From positions 124-33,729 of the forward strand of contig DIWT01000049.1 of the NCBI GenBank assembly GCA_002435745.1: DNA of 33,606 bases, written 5' to 3'. The notes under the pieces were generated by a model that saw only the letters and a list, made by a program, of their open reading frames with translations, was not told the origin of the DNA and ran no database searches. Shown here in pieces: positions 23,494 to 31,845 of the stretch. Source of the DNA: a bacterium UBP15_UBA6099. Lineage in GTDB: Bacteria; UBP15; UBA6099. The translations under genes and the position numbers were made by a program. Positions within the stretch are counted from its first letter, which is position 1. The number at the start of each line of letters is the position of its first letter.

Positions 23494-26253
23494 ATGAAAC
23501 TTACCGGACTGAACGGGTATGCGAGTTTAGCGAGCCTGAGGGCGAATTTCCTAAACTCGAAGACGGCGTTCGAGCGACTGTCGTCGGGCCTGCGGATAAA
23601 CAGGGCGGGCGACGACCCTTCAGGAGTCGGAATTTCAACGACGCTGAAAGCCAGCCTCGGCGGGATAGGGCAGGCGATTAGGAACGTTCAGGAAGGCATA
23701 TCCATGTTGCAGACGGCGGACGCGGGAGCCGTCGAGATAGGCCACATCCTGCAGCGCGGCAGAGACCTCGCGGTCAGAGCGGCGAACGAGGCGACTCTCA
23801 CGGTGTCCGACCTCCAATTGATGCAGAACGAATGCGACATGATTCTGGAAGAAATTAACGCGATCGCCAATTCGGTGAAATTCAACGGCAAAACTCTCAT
23901 AAATGGCGGCTCCGGAACGGTATATTCGTTCACGAGTCAAGCGGACTGGCAGGGCGGAACATACAACGCGACGGAGATAGACCTTGATTCGTCTCCGGGC
24001 GCGGTCAAGATGATGTTCAACGACTGGAATACCAGCGTGGCGTGGAACACCACAATCGGCGAAATAAATCAGGACACTATAAACCTGTGGATGAACGGAG
24101 CGGCGGCGGGCAGCGGTTACGATACCGCGAACGGAACCTACACCGCAAGGTTTTACATTGGCGGGGAGATATTGGGCGCGGGCGGTCAGCTTAAAGGAAA
24201 AATCACATTTGACGCCGGGGCCGTTCTCTCGAACGCTTCTGGGGGGGCCATAGTCGGAAATACTTTCAATTTCGATCTTACAGCCGCCGCCGCCTTCAAC
24301 GGCAGCTTGGCGTATGTGGACATCACCGCTCCAGTCGATTCCAAATGGCAACTTCACCTTACGGACAGGAACAGCGAGCCTATCAGGATGTACTGGGGAG
24401 ACCAGTTGATGGGCAACACCCGGCCGGCGGTTTTTTATTCGGGCTACTTCACGGACATAAACGCCAGCGCGACGTACGCCACATCGGCGGTGGACACGCA
24501 GAACGCCACAGGCGGAACCGCGACGCTGAGCTACGGGGCCTCGACCGGCGCCGGCAAGAACGTTCAGGTGTTCGTATACGAGAGCGCGGACGGCGTGGGC
24601 GGCTGGAATCTGCTTCCTCTCGTGGGAAACGGCGAAAGTTTCGAATACAGTCAGCGTTTCCTTCGGGCCGAAGTGACGCTGATGAGCAATGGAGTCATGT
24701 TCGGAACGCCGTCTTTGACCGACCTGACGTTCACGCTCTCCGAGGGCGTTCCTCTTCAGATAGGGCACGAGAACAAGGAGTCGCAACGGGAATACTTCAC
24801 GGCGTGGAACCTTATGACCAGTTCGCTCGGCGTGGCCGGAATAAATCTTTCAGACAACAGCGGCGCGGCGCTTCTTCTCGACACTCAACTCGAATGGCTC
24901 AGCGGAACAAGCAACCTTGTTAACATCGACCTGCTGAGCAATTCCGGAGTGGCGCAGTTGGAGCCGGATATTGCGATAACGGGAAACCCCGACAAGCAGG
25001 ACACTTTCAGCGTGGTTGTGAGCGTCAACAGCGCCACTCCGAGGTCGGACGGCTATGTCGATTACGTGGTTTCCGTCAGATACTGGGGCATGGCCGCGCA
25101 GAACATAATCTGGCAGGGCGATTTCCACGTCGAAGACGGCAACGGAGCGGTGACGTTCGACGAAGTGTACGCGATAAGCACGGACTGGACGGGAACGGTC
25201 CCGATCAATCCGTACACCGGGCGGCCGCCCATCAGCTACGGCCTCAACGGCACAAGAGACGCCGTTTACGGCGTGATTGGAAATCAGTTTCACAATGTGC
25301 CCAACCCGGACGGCACGATAACCGCCGGCGGATACGAATGGGTTTATATAGACGCTTCTCTCGGCAACCAGATGGACGGATTCGCGGTAAAGTTCACCGC
25401 GCTGCCCGACGCCACATTCGACGTGGACTTCCTGCAGCATAGACGGGACGCGGCGAGAAATTCGCTCGGCGCGGTGATTGATCCCAACCAGAGGGCGGTC
25501 ATATATTACGGCGACGACGTCATAGCCGACAGGCTGGCTAGCAACCCCGCGTGGAACACGGCGGTGGACGCGCACAGGTTCTTCGAGTTTACTCAGGACG
25601 GCTCTTTCAGCACGAACGCCACATACGTCGGCGCAAACACCAGCGCTTCGATTTCCGGCATGGCTAACGACGGCGTCAACACAGCGTACGAGGTTTGGGC
25701 AAGCGCGGACGGGGTGAACTGGACGGAACAACTTATAACAGCAGGCTCCGGCGTCTCGAATTTCACCACCTCGGCTGACAAGCCTTTCGTTCAGGTTCGC
25801 GCGACGCTGTTCCACTCCTCGGCGGTGGTCGACACCAGCGTGGCGGGCGTCTATAACTACACGCCCTCGTCCTCTCCGCAGATTGGCTCTCTCGGCATCA
25901 TCACCGGCGTGAACCCCATATCCAAGTTCCAAGCCGCCATAGACAAGCTGAGCGAAACCCGCGGCGAGATCGGCATCCTTGAGAACAAGCTCAACTTCGT
26001 TTTAAGCGATCTGCAGATGCAGAGAATAAACATAGCCGCCGCGAACAGCAATATCGAGGACGCTGACATTGCCGTCGAGGCTTTAAGACAAGCCCGCGCC
26101 GCGATCCTTATCGACTCGGCCACAGCCGCCGTCGCTCAGGGGCAGGAGCTGGCCGCGGACTCCGTCACCGACCTGCTCGACGGCCACGGCATGAACGTGA
26201 CCATCCATGACATCGCGGAAAACGCGGTTCGGACTTCTTCGACGGACAAGTGA
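23494..26253 (+). CDS. fliC: Giant flagellin with a large variable insert
   Basis: The protein has 919 residues against about 270-500 for typical flagellins. The conserved D0/D1 N-part (1-140) has RLSSGLRINRAGDDPSGVG, VQEGISMLQTADAGAVEIG and FNGKTLI. The C-part (about 790-895) has ISKFQAAIDKLSETRGEIG, NLNF-like ENKLNFVLSDL, AAANSNIEDADIAVEA and SATAAVAQGQ. The middle 640 residues are Thr/Asn/Gly-rich beta-type surface sequence with two copies of a module containing SADG (residues about 363 and 737), a following Trp, and FLRAEVTL or FVQVRATL. It would form the filament shaft with big outer domains. The last 24 residues after DLL (DGHGMNVTIHDIAENAV onward) are an unusual extension of D0. It has a sigma-28 promoter and its own leader, and ends 17 nt from the convergent ABC permease gene. 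Confidence 0.92.
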   Translation: MKLTGLNGYASLASLRANFLNSKTAFERLSSGLRINRAGDDPSGVGISTTLKASLGGIGQAIRNVQEGISMLQTADAGAVEIGHILQRGRDLAVRAANEATLTVSDLQLMQNECDMILEEINAIANSVKFNGKTLINGGSGTVYSFTSQADWQGGTYNATEIDLDSSPGAVKMMFNDWNTSVAWNTTIGEINQDTINLWMNGAAAGSGYDTANGTYTARFYIGGEILGAGGQLKGKITFDAGAVLSNASGGAIVGNTFNFDLTAAAAFNGSLAYVDITAPVDSKWQLHLTDRNSEPIRMYWGDQLMGNTRPAVFYSGYFTDINASATYATSAVDTQNATGGTATLSYGASTGAGKNVQVFVYESADGVGGWNLLPLVGNGESFEYSQRFLRAEVTLMSNGVMFGTPSLTDLTFTLSEGVPLQIGHENKESQREYFTAWNLMTSSLGVAGINLSDNSGAALLLDTQLEWLSGTSNLVNIDLLSNSGVAQLEPDIAITGNPDKQDTFSVVVSVNSATPRSDGYVDYVVSVRYWGMAAQNIIWQGDFHVEDGNGAVTFDEVYAISTDWTGTVPINPYTGRPPISYGLNGTRDAVYGVIGNQFHNVPNPDGTITAGGYEWVYIDASLGNQMDGFAVKFTALPDATFDVDFLQHRRDAARNSLGAVIDPNQRAVIYYGDDVIADRLASNPAWNTAVDAHRFFEFTQDGSFSTNATYVGANTSASISGMANDGVNTAYEVWASADGVNWTEQLITAGSGVSNFTTSADKPFVQVRATLFHSSAVVDTSVAGVYNYTPSSSPQIGSLGIITGVNPISKFQAAIDKLSETRGEIGILENKLNFVLSDLQMQRINIAAANSNIEDADIAVEALRQARAAILIDSATAAVAQGQELAADSVTDLLDGHGMNVTIHDIAENAVRTSSTDK

Positions 26254-26270
26254 AGCGCGCCCTGAACGCG

Positions 26271-27386
26271 CTATGACAGTTTCTTGCTGAACCGCAACGT
26301 GCTGAGCGACAGTATGGCCGCGCCGTAGACCGCCAGCGCGAGGGCTTGGCTCCACAGCGACGACAAATCCGCCCCCCTCAGTATTATCCCTCTGAGAATT
26401 TCGATGAAGTACGTCAACGGTATGAGAAAGCTGAAATAGTATATTATCGCGGGCATGGATTCTCTCGGAAAAACAAAGCCGGACAGGAGCACCGACGGCA
26501 GCATCACGAGCAGAGCCATCTGCATGGCCTGCGCCTGATTCTTGGCCGCCGTCGAGATTAACAGCCCCAGCCCCAGCGCCGTAAACAGGAAAACGAAGCA
26601 CATCAGCAACAGAAGGCCGACGTCCCCGTTGACGCGGACCCCGAACACGAACCTCATAAGCGTCAGGACCACGCATATCTCGAAGAACCCCACGAATGCG
26701 TAAGGGACAAGCTTGCCCAGCATCAGCCCGCCGCGCGACAGCGGAGTCGCCAGCAATGTCTCTATAGTGCCGTTTTCCTTCTCCCTCACCACTGCGAACG
26801 CGGTCAGGAAAACAGTGACGATCTGCATGATAAGCCCGACTAGGCCGGGCACGAAGAAGTTGGCGCTCTTCAGGTCGGGGTTGAACAGAACTCTCGGCCG
26901 GGCGTCGACCGGGAGCTTCTCGATGTCCACCCGGCCCAGCCTTCCGACCGACTGCATGAGGCCGACCGAGTTGACGACGTTCACCGCCTGCATCGCCACC
27001 GTCGAGTCGGAGCCGTCCACAAGGGCCTGAAAACTCGACCCGCTCCCGTTGAGCGCGCCCGCCGTGAAGTCCGGCGGTATGTGAATCCCCACCCGCGCCC
27101 GACCGGACACTATCGCCTCTCTCAGTTCCGCCTCGCTTGACACGTTCTCTCTGAAGTCGAAATATTCCGTGTTCGCCAGCGCGGCGATAAGTTCCCGGCT
27201 TCCGGCTCGCCTGTCGGCGTCGAACACCGCCGTCGGTATGTTTTTCACTTCCATGTCTATCGCGTATCCGAAAACAATCAATTGGAATATGGGTATGGCT
27301 ATGGTCACTACGAGCGTGACGGGGTCCCGTCTTAAGTGCAGCGCCTCTTTGAAGACGATGGCTGAAAAAGTGGTCAGGAAGTTCAT
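26271..27386 (-). CDS. ABC-2 type transporter permease (YbhS/YbhR-like)
   Basis: The protein has 371 residues. An N-terminal membrane segment (PVTLVVTIAIPIFQLIVFGY) is followed by a periplasmic part of about 130 residues (VKNIPTAVFDADRRAGS to about 170) and five C-terminal membrane helices (FVPGLVGLIMQIVTVFLTAF through LVMLPSVLLSGFVFPRESMP). This is the layout of ABC-2 permeases of drug/lipid exporters such as YbhS and YhhJ. The ENGTIETLLATPLSR coupling segment is typical. Its ATG overlaps the TGA of the ATPase gene (ATGA). It is the last gene of the four-gene operon. Only one permease is present where the Escherichia coli ybh operon has two, so a homodimer is likely. Confidence 0.88.
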   Translation of the reverse strand: MNFLTTFSAIVFKEALHLRRDPVTLVVTIAIPIFQLIVFGYAIDMEVKNIPTAVFDADRRAGSRELIAALANTEYFDFRENVSSEAELREAIVSGRARVGIHIPPDFTAGALNGSGSSFQALVDGSDSTVAMQAVNVVNSVGLMQSVGRLGRVDIEKLPVDARPRVLFNPDLKSANFFVPGLVGLIMQIVTVFLTAFAVVREKENGTIETLLATPLSRGGLMLGKLVPYAFVGFFEICVVLTLMRFVFGVRVNGDVGLLLLMCFVFLFTALGLGLLISTAAKNQAQAMQMALLVMLPSVLLSGFVFPRESMPAIIYYFSFLIPLTYFIEILRGIILRGADLSSLWSQALALAVYGAAILSLSTLRFSKKLS

Positions 27387-28336
27387 GCGGCCCCCCTCGC
27401 TTTGAGACGTTCTCTTGTCAGCGACACAAAAACGTCTTCGAGGGAAGGCTTCACGGCTCGGAAAGATTCGAGCGAAACCCCGCCCGCTTCGAGAGCCAGC
27501 GCGGCTTCCCGCTCTCCGAAACCTTCGCGCGCCCTTATGTGGATGCTCTCTCCGAATATGGTGGCGTCCATCACCCCCGGAGCTTTCTTCATCAGGCTTA
27601 GCGCCTGCGTTATCCGGTCGCTCGACGCCTCAAGCCATACCGTCCCGGCCGGCGTCACCTCCGGCATCATCTTAAGCTCGGCGGGCTTGCCGCACACCAT
27701 CAGCTCGGATAGGAATATGTAACCGATGTGAGTGCAACGCTCCGCCTCGTCCATGTAATGCGTCGTTACGAACAGGGTGACGCCCTCTTTAGACAACTGA
27801 AAAAGCAGCTCCCACAGGTCCCTCCTCGCCACAGGGTCTATCCCCGCGGTCGGCTCGTCAAGGAAAATTATCCCCGGCTCGTGCAGCATCGAGCACGCCA
27901 GAGCCAGCCGCTGCTTCCACCCGCCAGACAATGTCCCGGACAATTGTTTCCGCTTGGACGTTATGCCGCTCAGCTCCATGCTTTCCTCGATTCGCTTGCG
28001 AAGCCGCTCCCGCCTTAGCCCGTATATCCTTCCGTAAAACGCCAAGTTCTCTTCCACCGTCAGGTCTCTGTAAAGGCTGAAGCTCTGAGACATGTATCCG
28101 ATGTTTCTTTTTATCCGCTCCGAGTTTTCCCGGACGCTCGCGCCGTCCAGCCAAGCGTCTCCGGAAGTCGGTTCGAGAAGCCCGCAGAGCATCCTTATCA
28201 CAGTCGATTTTCCCGACCCGTTCGGGCCAAGAAAACCGAATATCGAGCCTTTCTCCACGCCGAAAGAGACATCCTTGACCGCTGTCATGGAGCCGAATTT
28301 GCGGGTGAGTTTATCCAGTTTTATTATTTCGCTCAT
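27383..28336 (-). CDS. ABC exporter ATPase (YbhF-like, single ATPase domain)
   Basis: The protein has 317 residues. Walker A is GPNGSGKST, the Q-loop region is GYMSQSFSLYRDLTVEENL, the signature is LSGGWKQRLALACSML, Walker B IIFLDEPTAGIDP and the H-loop TTHYMDEAERC. A C-terminal region of about 90 residues follows, as in the DrrA/YbhF group. It powers the neighbouring permease and works with the HlyD-type adaptor. Both ends overlap neighbours by 4 nt (ATGA), so the three exporter proteins are translationally coupled. E. coli YbhF carries two ATPase domains in one chain; this one has one and would dimerise. Confidence 0.9.
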   Translation of the reverse strand: MSEIIKLDKLTRKFGSMTAVKDVSFGVEKGSIFGFLGPNGSGKSTVIRMLCGLLEPTSGDAWLDGASVRENSERIKRNIGYMSQSFSLYRDLTVEENLAFYGRIYGLRRERLRKRIEESMELSGITSKRKQLSGTLSGGWKQRLALACSMLHEPGIIFLDEPTAGIDPVARRDLWELLFQLSKEGVTLFVTTHYMDEAERCTHIGYIFLSELMVCGKPAELKMMPEVTPAGTVWLEASSDRITQALSLMKKAPGVMDATIFGESIHIRAREGFGEREAALALEAGGVSLESFRAVKPSLEDVFVSLTRERLKARGAA

Positions 28337-29505
28337 CGCTTGCCGTCCCGTTCGCCGGCTCCGCCGGAACTGAAAACGGCGACGGCGGTCATGCCCGCCC
28401 TTAACTCGCGCTCCGGATCTGAAACCTCGATGCGCGTCCTGAAAACCTGAGACGCGCGGCCTTCGGGCGTCTGCGCGTTTCTCGGAGTGAACTCCGCGCT
28501 TCTGGCGACCCGGCTGACTGTCCCCTCAAACTCCCGACCCGGATATGAGTCAACGACTATGCGCGCCTTGGCGCCCGGCTTCGCCTCCGACAGCCTGTCC
28601 GCCGGAACATAGACGTCGATCCACGGGTCTCCGTCGAGCGCAAGTTTCGCGGCTTGGCCGCCCGGAGCCAAGAGGTCTCCGGGATGCAGGTCCATAGAGT
28701 CCACTATGCAGGGCGAAGGGGCGCGCACCACGAGGTCGGCTGCTCTCGCTTCGATGGTTTTAAGCCGCGCGCGCGCCTGTTCCACAACCGACCGCGCCTG
28801 AGCGATTTCCTCTTTGCGCGCGCCTTTTTCAAGCTTGCTCAACCTTGCCGCCGCCTCGTCCGCCGCGCTTGCCGCCGCCGCCTTTTCTTCTTCCCTCGGC
28901 CCGTTAAGCGCTATCTCCAGCATGGCCTTCGCGGCGTTCAGGCGCTCCTCCGCCGTCCGCGCCGCCGCCCGCGCGTTGTCCGCCGTCTGCCTAGACACCA
29001 CCCCCGACTCCAGCAGGCGCTCCTGCCGCTCGAACGTCAGCATGGCGTTTTCGCTCTGCGCCGCCGCCGCCTCAACCTCCGCCCGCGCCGCCGTTATCTG
29101 CTCCGCCCGCGTCCCCTTTTCAAGAAGAGCCGACTGGCTGCTCCTCGCTTCCGCCGCCGCCCGCGCCGCCGTTATGTCCTCCTTCGGATACCCGCTCAAC
29201 AGAGACGCCAGCGCCGCCTCCGCCACGGCCATCGCCGCCTCCGCCTCTCCAATTGACGACTCCAACTGCGTGTTTTCAAGCCTCACGATGGCGTCTCCGG
29301 TTTTCAGCCTGTCGCCCTCTCTGACGAACGTCTCGACAACCCGGCCTCCCTCCGTCGAGCCAACCGCAACCTCCACGCTCTCGATCGAGCCAGACACCTC
29401 CATCGGCGAAAGCCGCCCCGCCGGGCCGCGTCCTGTCCTGTAATAAATCCCCGCCGCCGCAAGCGCCACAATGACAACCGCCGCGATTTTCTTCTTCATC
29501 AACAT
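28333..29505 (-). CDS. HlyD/MFP-family periplasmic adaptor (YbhG-like)
   Basis: The protein has 390 residues. An N-terminal membrane anchor (KKKIAAVVIVALAAAGIYY) is followed by a half lipoyl motif (VEVAVGSTEGGRVVETFVRE, then GDAIVRLEN). A long Ala/Glu/Arg-rich coiled-coil hairpin (about 70-245), the returning half (VVRAPSPCIVDSMDLHPGD) and a beta-barrel part (VDVYVPADRLSEAKPGAKA, GTVSRVARSAEFTPRNA) come next. Such adaptors link inner-membrane ABC exporters to an outer-membrane channel, which implies a diderm cell. Two starts are close: ATG 29505 (after GGAGGGGGA) and ATG 29499, both overlapping the TetR stop. No outer-membrane factor gene is in the operon. Confidence 0.9.
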   Translation of the reverse strand: MLMKKKIAAVVIVALAAAGIYYRTGRGPAGRLSPMEVSGSIESVEVAVGSTEGGRVVETFVREGDRLKTGDAIVRLENTQLESSIGEAEAAMAVAEAALASLLSGYPKEDITAARAAAEARSSQSALLEKGTRAEQITAARAEVEAAAAQSENAMLTFERQERLLESGVVSRQTADNARAAARTAEERLNAAKAMLEIALNGPREEEKAAAASAADEAAARLSKLEKGARKEEIAQARSVVEQARARLKTIEARAADLVVRAPSPCIVDSMDLHPGDLLAPGGQAAKLALDGDPWIDVYVPADRLSEAKPGAKARIVVDSYPGREFEGTVSRVARSAEFTPRNAQTPEGRASQVFRTRIEVSDPERELRAGMTAVAVFSSGGAGERDGKR

Positions 29506-30146
29506 TCCCCCTCCGCGCGCCGTTCCGCGCTCATTTCCGTATCGTCTCTTTTGCGTATGCCGTCAAACAACACGCGGACGTGGTGCTTGGCCGCTTTTTT
29601 TATGAAAGCTTTCGAATATCCTTTTTCCCTACGGATAATCTCCACAATCGGTTTTGCGAAGACAAGATACGCCGGGAAACTTACGAAGCTTATAAACAGG
29701 AGCGTCTCGTCCGTCTTGCGTATTTCCCCCGCAGCCGCCGCCTCTCTGATTATCGAGCGCATCGCCGCCGCCAGCTTCGAAAAATGCTCCCCCGCCAGCT
29801 CCGGCAGCCTGCCGCCCCCAAGAAGCAACTCCCCGATTATGATTTTGCTTATCGAATATTCCCCGCTAAGAAACTCAAGGAATTTCCCGAATACTATCTC
29901 AAGCTTTTCATCAAGCGGCAGAGCCTCCGCGTCGATATCGGCAACCATCCGCCGCGCCGCGCCCAGCCCCTCCGCCACCGCCGCCTTCAACAGGTTCTCT
30001 TTTCCCCCGAAGTGATACGAAATCGCCCCGACGTTCACCCCCGCCTTGGCCGCGATGTCCCTGACCGAAACGCCGTCGTAGCCGTTTGCGGCGAACATCT
30101 CAGTCGCGGCGTCCAGAATCTTTTGTCTCGTCTCGATGTCAGCCAT
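29499..30146 (-). CDS. TetR-family repressor, CecR-like
   Basis: The protein has 215 residues. The N-terminal helix-turn-helix (RQKILDAATEMFAANGYDGV, SVRDIAAKAGVNVGAISYHF, then GGKENLL) is typical TetR. The C-terminal ligand domain (LEIVFGKFLEFLSGEYSIS, IIIGELLLGG) resembles the CecR (YbiH) group. In E. coli, cecR heads the ybhG-ybhF-ybhS-ybhR exporter operon, and here the order regulator, adaptor, ATPase, permease is the same. It is first in the operon and its promoter carries a perfect palindrome at the expected transcript start, so autorepression relieved by an exporter substrate is likely. The start ATG 30146 follows AGGGACGG. Confidence 0.9.
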   Translation of the reverse strand: MADIETRQKILDAATEMFAANGYDGVSVRDIAAKAGVNVGAISYHFGGKENLLKAAVAEGLGAARRMVADIDAEALPLDEKLEIVFGKFLEFLSGEYSISKIIIGELLLGGGRLPELAGEHFSKLAAAMRSIIREAAAAGEIRKTDETLLFISFVSFPAYLVFAKPIVEIIRREKGYSKAFIKKAAKHHVRVLFDGIRKRDDTEMSAERRAEGEC

Positions 30147-30160
30147 GATAGCCGTCCCTG

Positions 30161-30182
30161 TTCAAACAAACGTTTGTTTGAA
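30161..30182. promoter_or_regulatory. TetR-type operator, perfect 22-bp palindrome
   Basis: Two 11-nt arms, TTCAAACAAAC and its exact complement GTTTGTTTGAA, meet without a spacer. The site begins at the -10 box of the promoter at 30182-30210 and covers the expected transcript start, the classical position for autorepression by the adjacent TetR protein. Confidence 0.85.
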
Positions 30183-30210
30183 TTATGCCCTCCCTTGCCC
30201 GCCATGTCAA
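30182..30210 (-). promoter_or_regulatory. Sigma-70 promoter of the exporter operon
   Basis: On the minus strand a perfect TTGACA (30205-30210) is 17 nt from CATAAT (30182-30187, 5 of 6). The transcript would start near 30175, inside the palindrome and about 30 nt before the TetR ATG. Confidence 0.8.
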
Positions 30211-30329
30211 CCCTTTTCACCGCGCCCTGCAAAAAATCCCGCTCTCGCTTTAAATGGCCGCAGGGGTGTATAATTGCCATATCGGGAAAACAAGGCGCGC
30301 GCGGCTGTGCGCGGGGAGGGCGGAAAACC

Positions 30330-31547
30330 ATGATGATTGACAGGCGGGAATTCATGCGTCTTTGCGCGGGGGCGGCGGCGTTCGGCTCCGGATTGGGGTC
30401 TTTCTTCCTCAAACGGGCGCTGGCGGATATGCCGATCCTCGACGATTCGTATCCTTTTTTCTGTCCGGAACTGATTGAGATAACGAAACCGGGGCCGATT
30501 ATCGCTCCGGACGGCTCCTGCGTGTGCGGCTGGGCGAGGCGGCCAATCCTCAATCTCAACTTCGACGACGCCAAGTTCGCTTCATCAAAACAGGTTATGA
30601 AAAAGGCTTTCAAGAAATGGGACATGTATCATATCTATACGCCCGAACTCTCCATGCAGTTTCTGGTGGCTTGGATTCCCTACGCGGCGTTTTTCAACGC
30701 GAACATATATGTAAGGGCGACGAATAGGTTCTACGAGGACACCCGCTTCCTGCCTGCCAACCCGGAGATAGAGATGATGCCGGACAGCGGGGGCGGGCGC
30801 ACTGTCTTCGACGCCGGCGCGGCGAAGGCCGTCTTCGAGGTCGCCGGCGACATGCACAGGCTGTCCGTTAGATTCGACAGCTTTTCGACGGCGGACAAAG
30901 AGGCGGCGGACTTGAATCTGAGCGGCGGGGAGGATTCAAGGACGTCTTTCAACGTGGAGGCGGAGATGTCGTATCCGGCGGACCACGCTTCCATCGCGGG
31001 CGTCCACATGACCAATCCCCGGCGTTGCCACTACGGGCACAAGATAAACTGCATGGAGACGGAAGGCTCGGTCGAGTTCGGCGGAAATGTCTATCGTATG
31101 AGCCGGGAAAACTCTTTTGCGGCGCTCGACTTCGGCAGGGGCCACTATCCGAAAAAGATGTTCTGGCACTGGGCGACCGCTTCGGGCCGCCATTCTGACG
31201 GAAAACTTATCGGCTTCAATCTGGGCTTCGGCAACAGCCCGAAAAACACAACCGAGAACGCGCTGTTCTACGACGGAAAACTCACGAAGGTGAACGCGGT
31301 GGAATGCCTGCCTCCGCCGGATTCCGATCCGGAAAGGCCGTGTCTGGTCAGGGACTTCGAGGGGCTTGTGGACTTGTCGTTCAAACCGATTAAAACGCGG
31401 CGCATAGACACTAAAATCGGGTCGGGCTACAGCCGCGGCCGTCCGTCTCTTGGGCTGTATTCGGGCGTTATCGCTTCTCCTGACGGCGGGACTCTCCCCG
31501 TCAAAGACCTGTTCGGCCTATATGAATGGGTCGACTCCAACTGGTGA
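30330..31547 (+). CDS. DUF2804 family protein with twin-arginine signal
   Basis: The protein has 405 residues. The N-terminus MMIDRREFMRLCAGAAAFGS is a Tat signal (RR-x-F-M followed by a hydrophobic stretch) ending near ALADM, so the protein is probably exported folded. The rest resembles DUF2804: CVCGWARRPILNLNF, the YHIYTPELSMQFLVAWI segment, HMTNPRRCHYGHKINCME, FGRGHYPKKMFWHWATASG, LIGFNLGFGN, and SGVIASPDGGTLPVKDLFG with a closing EWVDSNW. Its function is not established; some structure-based links connect the family to lipocalin-like CrtC proteins. The start 30330 has GGGGAGG about 11 nt upstream; the frame is open far upstream but only antisense to the TetR gene. TATAAT at 30269 may be a -10. 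A family 1 hairpin repeat follows. Confidence 0.85.
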   Translation: MMIDRREFMRLCAGAAAFGSGLGSFFLKRALADMPILDDSYPFFCPELIEITKPGPIIAPDGSCVCGWARRPILNLNFDDAKFASSKQVMKKAFKKWDMYHIYTPELSMQFLVAWIPYAAFFNANIYVRATNRFYEDTRFLPANPEIEMMPDSGGGRTVFDAGAAKAVFEVAGDMHRLSVRFDSFSTADKEAADLNLSGGEDSRTSFNVEAEMSYPADHASIAGVHMTNPRRCHYGHKINCMETEGSVEFGGNVYRMSRENSFAALDFGRGHYPKKMFWHWATASGRHSDGKLIGFNLGFGNSPKNTTENALFYDGKLTKVNAVECLPPPDSDPERPCLVRDFEGLVDLSFKPIKTRRIDTKIGSGYSRGRPSLGLYSGVIASPDGGTLPVKDLFGLYEWVDSNW

Positions 31548-31602
31548 CGTTTTTTGTTCTCGGACACGACGTCGGTTGAAGATTGAAGGATTAGGATTAG
31601 GA

Positions 31603-31712
31603 TTAAGGGAAAACTTTTGAAAAAGTTTTCCCTTAAAATCCCTTTCAAAACGTTTCAATGCGCGCGGCGAAGTGGGCGCTGGCGCGCCTCGCTCCGCCGC
31701 TCTCATGTAAAA
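31603..31712 (+). repeat. Composite 3'-end hairpin repeat, family 1, copy 4
   Basis: Hairpin A (31603-31636) is identical in its arms to copy 1 (AAGGGAAAACTTTT and AAAAGTTTTCCCTT). The spacer CCCTTTCAAAACGTTTCAAT follows, then hairpin B (about 31661-31700, arms GCGCGGCGAAGTGGGCGC and GCGCGCCTCGCTCCGCCGC) and CATGTAAAAA. It begins 55 nt past the DUF2804 stop, same orientation. Just before it, GGATTA is repeated three times (31588-31605). Confidence 0.8.
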
Positions 31713-31773
31713 AGACATTTGGAAAGAGACTATCAGAGGAATCTTATTCATTGCGGTTGGCGGCGGCGAATTT

Positions 31774-31845
31774 GCAGGGGCGACCCGCCGGGTCGCCCTG
31801 ATGGGATGGCTATTTTCATCGTTGCCTAAGCCACCTTGGCAACGA
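31774..31845. repeat. Palindromic repeat block, GGGCGACCC type, copy 2
   Basis: The core at 31777-31798 (arms GGGGCGACCCG and CGGGTCGCCC) differs from the copy at 1187 by one base. It is followed by a second stem (CATCGTTGCC with TTGGCAACGATG) and CCACCTTGGCAA, parallel to the order at 1184-1268. Confidence 0.65.

Noticed and set aside
23635..25932. Two long minus-strand ORFs (383 and 360 codons) within the flagellin gene
   Set aside because: They are antisense shadows caused by GC-rich codon bias; the flagellin frame carries clear family motifs.
29580..30329. Upstream in-frame extension of the DUF2804 gene by 250 codons
   Set aside because: The extension is antisense to the TetR gene and crosses its promoter; the Tat signal marks the true start at 30330.
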